Shown: positions 28,657 through 29,028 of the stretch, piece by piece
How the letters are laid out: each line of letters opens with the position of its first letter
Numbering within the stretch: position 1 is the stretch's first letter
DNA from: Brachionus koreanus
Taxonomy: Eukaryota; Rotifera; Eurotatoria; Ploima; Brachionidae
Direction: 5' to 3'
NCBI GenBank assembly: GCA_016987375.1
Contig: PJRA01000323.1
Location: 1,559,172 to 1,588,199, forward strand
DNA: 29,028 nucleotides
The notes under the pieces: model-generated
What the model was told of the DNA's origin: nothing
The model's database searches: none
The model's input: the letters and a program-made list of their open reading frames with translations, nothing else
Position numbers and translations under genes: made by a program

Positions 28657-28889
28657 TGTATTGGGGAATAATAGAAGACTAGTTATAACTATTACTTTAT
28701 TAAATAAAATAAAGAATAAGAATTAATGATAAATAACAATAAAGTTGAGTTGCTTAAATATGGAATCGAGTACGTGACTAGATTTCCAAAAAGAATAAAG
28801 ATGCAACAACAATTTGCCAAATAAGGTAAAATGAATTTTAATAAGTTATGGTAGATAAATTATTCAAAACATCAACTAATAATATGACA
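28657..28889 (-). repeat. Candidate 3' LTR of a retrotransposon
   Basis: On the minus strand the segment begins TGTCATATTATT directly after a polypurine tract and ends CCCCAATACA, so it has canonical TGT...ACA ends and is 233 bp long. It contains AATAAA hexamers that could serve as the element's poly(A) signal. The partner LTR is outside the window, so the boundary is predicted, not proven. Confidence 0.5.
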
Positions 28890-28901
28890 TCCCTCTTCTT
28901 T
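28890..28901 (-). other. Polypurine tract of the LTR retrotransposon
   Basis: AAAGAAGAGGGA on the minus strand lies immediately before the TGTC that opens the LTR, in the position of a plus-strand primer. Confidence 0.5.
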
Positions 28902-28922
28902 AAAATATTATCGTCTCGATAA

Positions 28923-29028
28923 TCACATTATCTCTCTCAATCGTATATCGACTGAATCCAATTCATCTCCATTGCTTTCTGATCTTGTTTTTATTATGTT
29001 AATTATTCTCTTATTACTGTTCCTTAAA
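28923..29028 (-). mobile_element. C-terminal end of LTR retrotransposon pol (partial at window edge)
   Basis: A minus-strand frame is open from the right edge for 34 codons to TGA at 28923-28925. It reads INIIKTRSESNGDELDSVDI then RLREIM. The terminal position, 22 bp before a polypurine tract and LTR, marks it as the last part of an LTR-element polyprotein. It may belong to the same kind of Ty3/gypsy element as the integrase end at 1-147, also minus-strand, but the two do not overlap. Confidence 0.5.

Overview
The window is AT-rich eukaryotic DNA from a small-genome animal. The genes are conserved metazoan genes (glomulin, COQ9, a Cys-loop receptor subunit, HIRIP3, ataxin-2, Fused/STK36). Most are cut by very short GT-AG introns of about 43-75 bp and separated by AT-rich spacers full of retroelement debris. 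This pattern best fits an aquatic micro-invertebrate such as a monogonont rotifer (Brachionus-like). That assignment is an inference from composition and gene architecture, not a proven identity.

Layout. 1-147 (-): C-terminal integrase end of a Ty3/gypsy-like element running off the left edge. 805-1660 (+): decayed RTE-like LINE. 1821-3419 (+): intronless glomulin-like gene, followed after only 101 bp by a six-exon COQ9 gene (3521-6656). COQ9 intron 1 (2.1 kb) holds a 234-bp piggyBac-like MITE and a possible minus-strand exon. 6704-8798: non-coding, with traces of a CR1/L2-like LINE. 8799-11048 (+): four-exon pentameric ligand-gated channel subunit with a tRNA-derived SINE candidate in intron 2. 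11985-13560 (+): broken LINE (zinc knuckle, endonuclease, RT tail). 14534-15456: long inverted repeat around an assembly gap, carrying six copies of the palindrome TGACATGTCA. 15793-18297 (-): HIRIP3-like histone chaperone gene. 18298-21237: empty AT-rich spacer. 21238-22094 (+): two-exon, very short ataxin-2-like gene. 22941-23906 (-): 5'-truncated LINE with a perfect 20-bp target-site duplication. 24680-25945: more LINE pieces. 26382 onward (+): Fused/STK36 kinase gene with an RFX X-box 101 bp upstream of its ATG. 28657-29028 (-): 3' end and LTR of a retrotransposon running in from the right edge.

The host genes do not form a pathway. They are unrelated housekeeping genes (ubiquitin-ligase control, ubiquinone synthesis, histone deposition, RNA binding), one neuronal-type receptor and one ciliary kinase. 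The linking themes are compact introns, acceptor-like TTTTAG sequences just upstream of several ATGs, and mobile elements that account for much of the recognisable non-coding sequence. The least explained structure is the TGACATGTCA-bearing inverted repeat around the gap.
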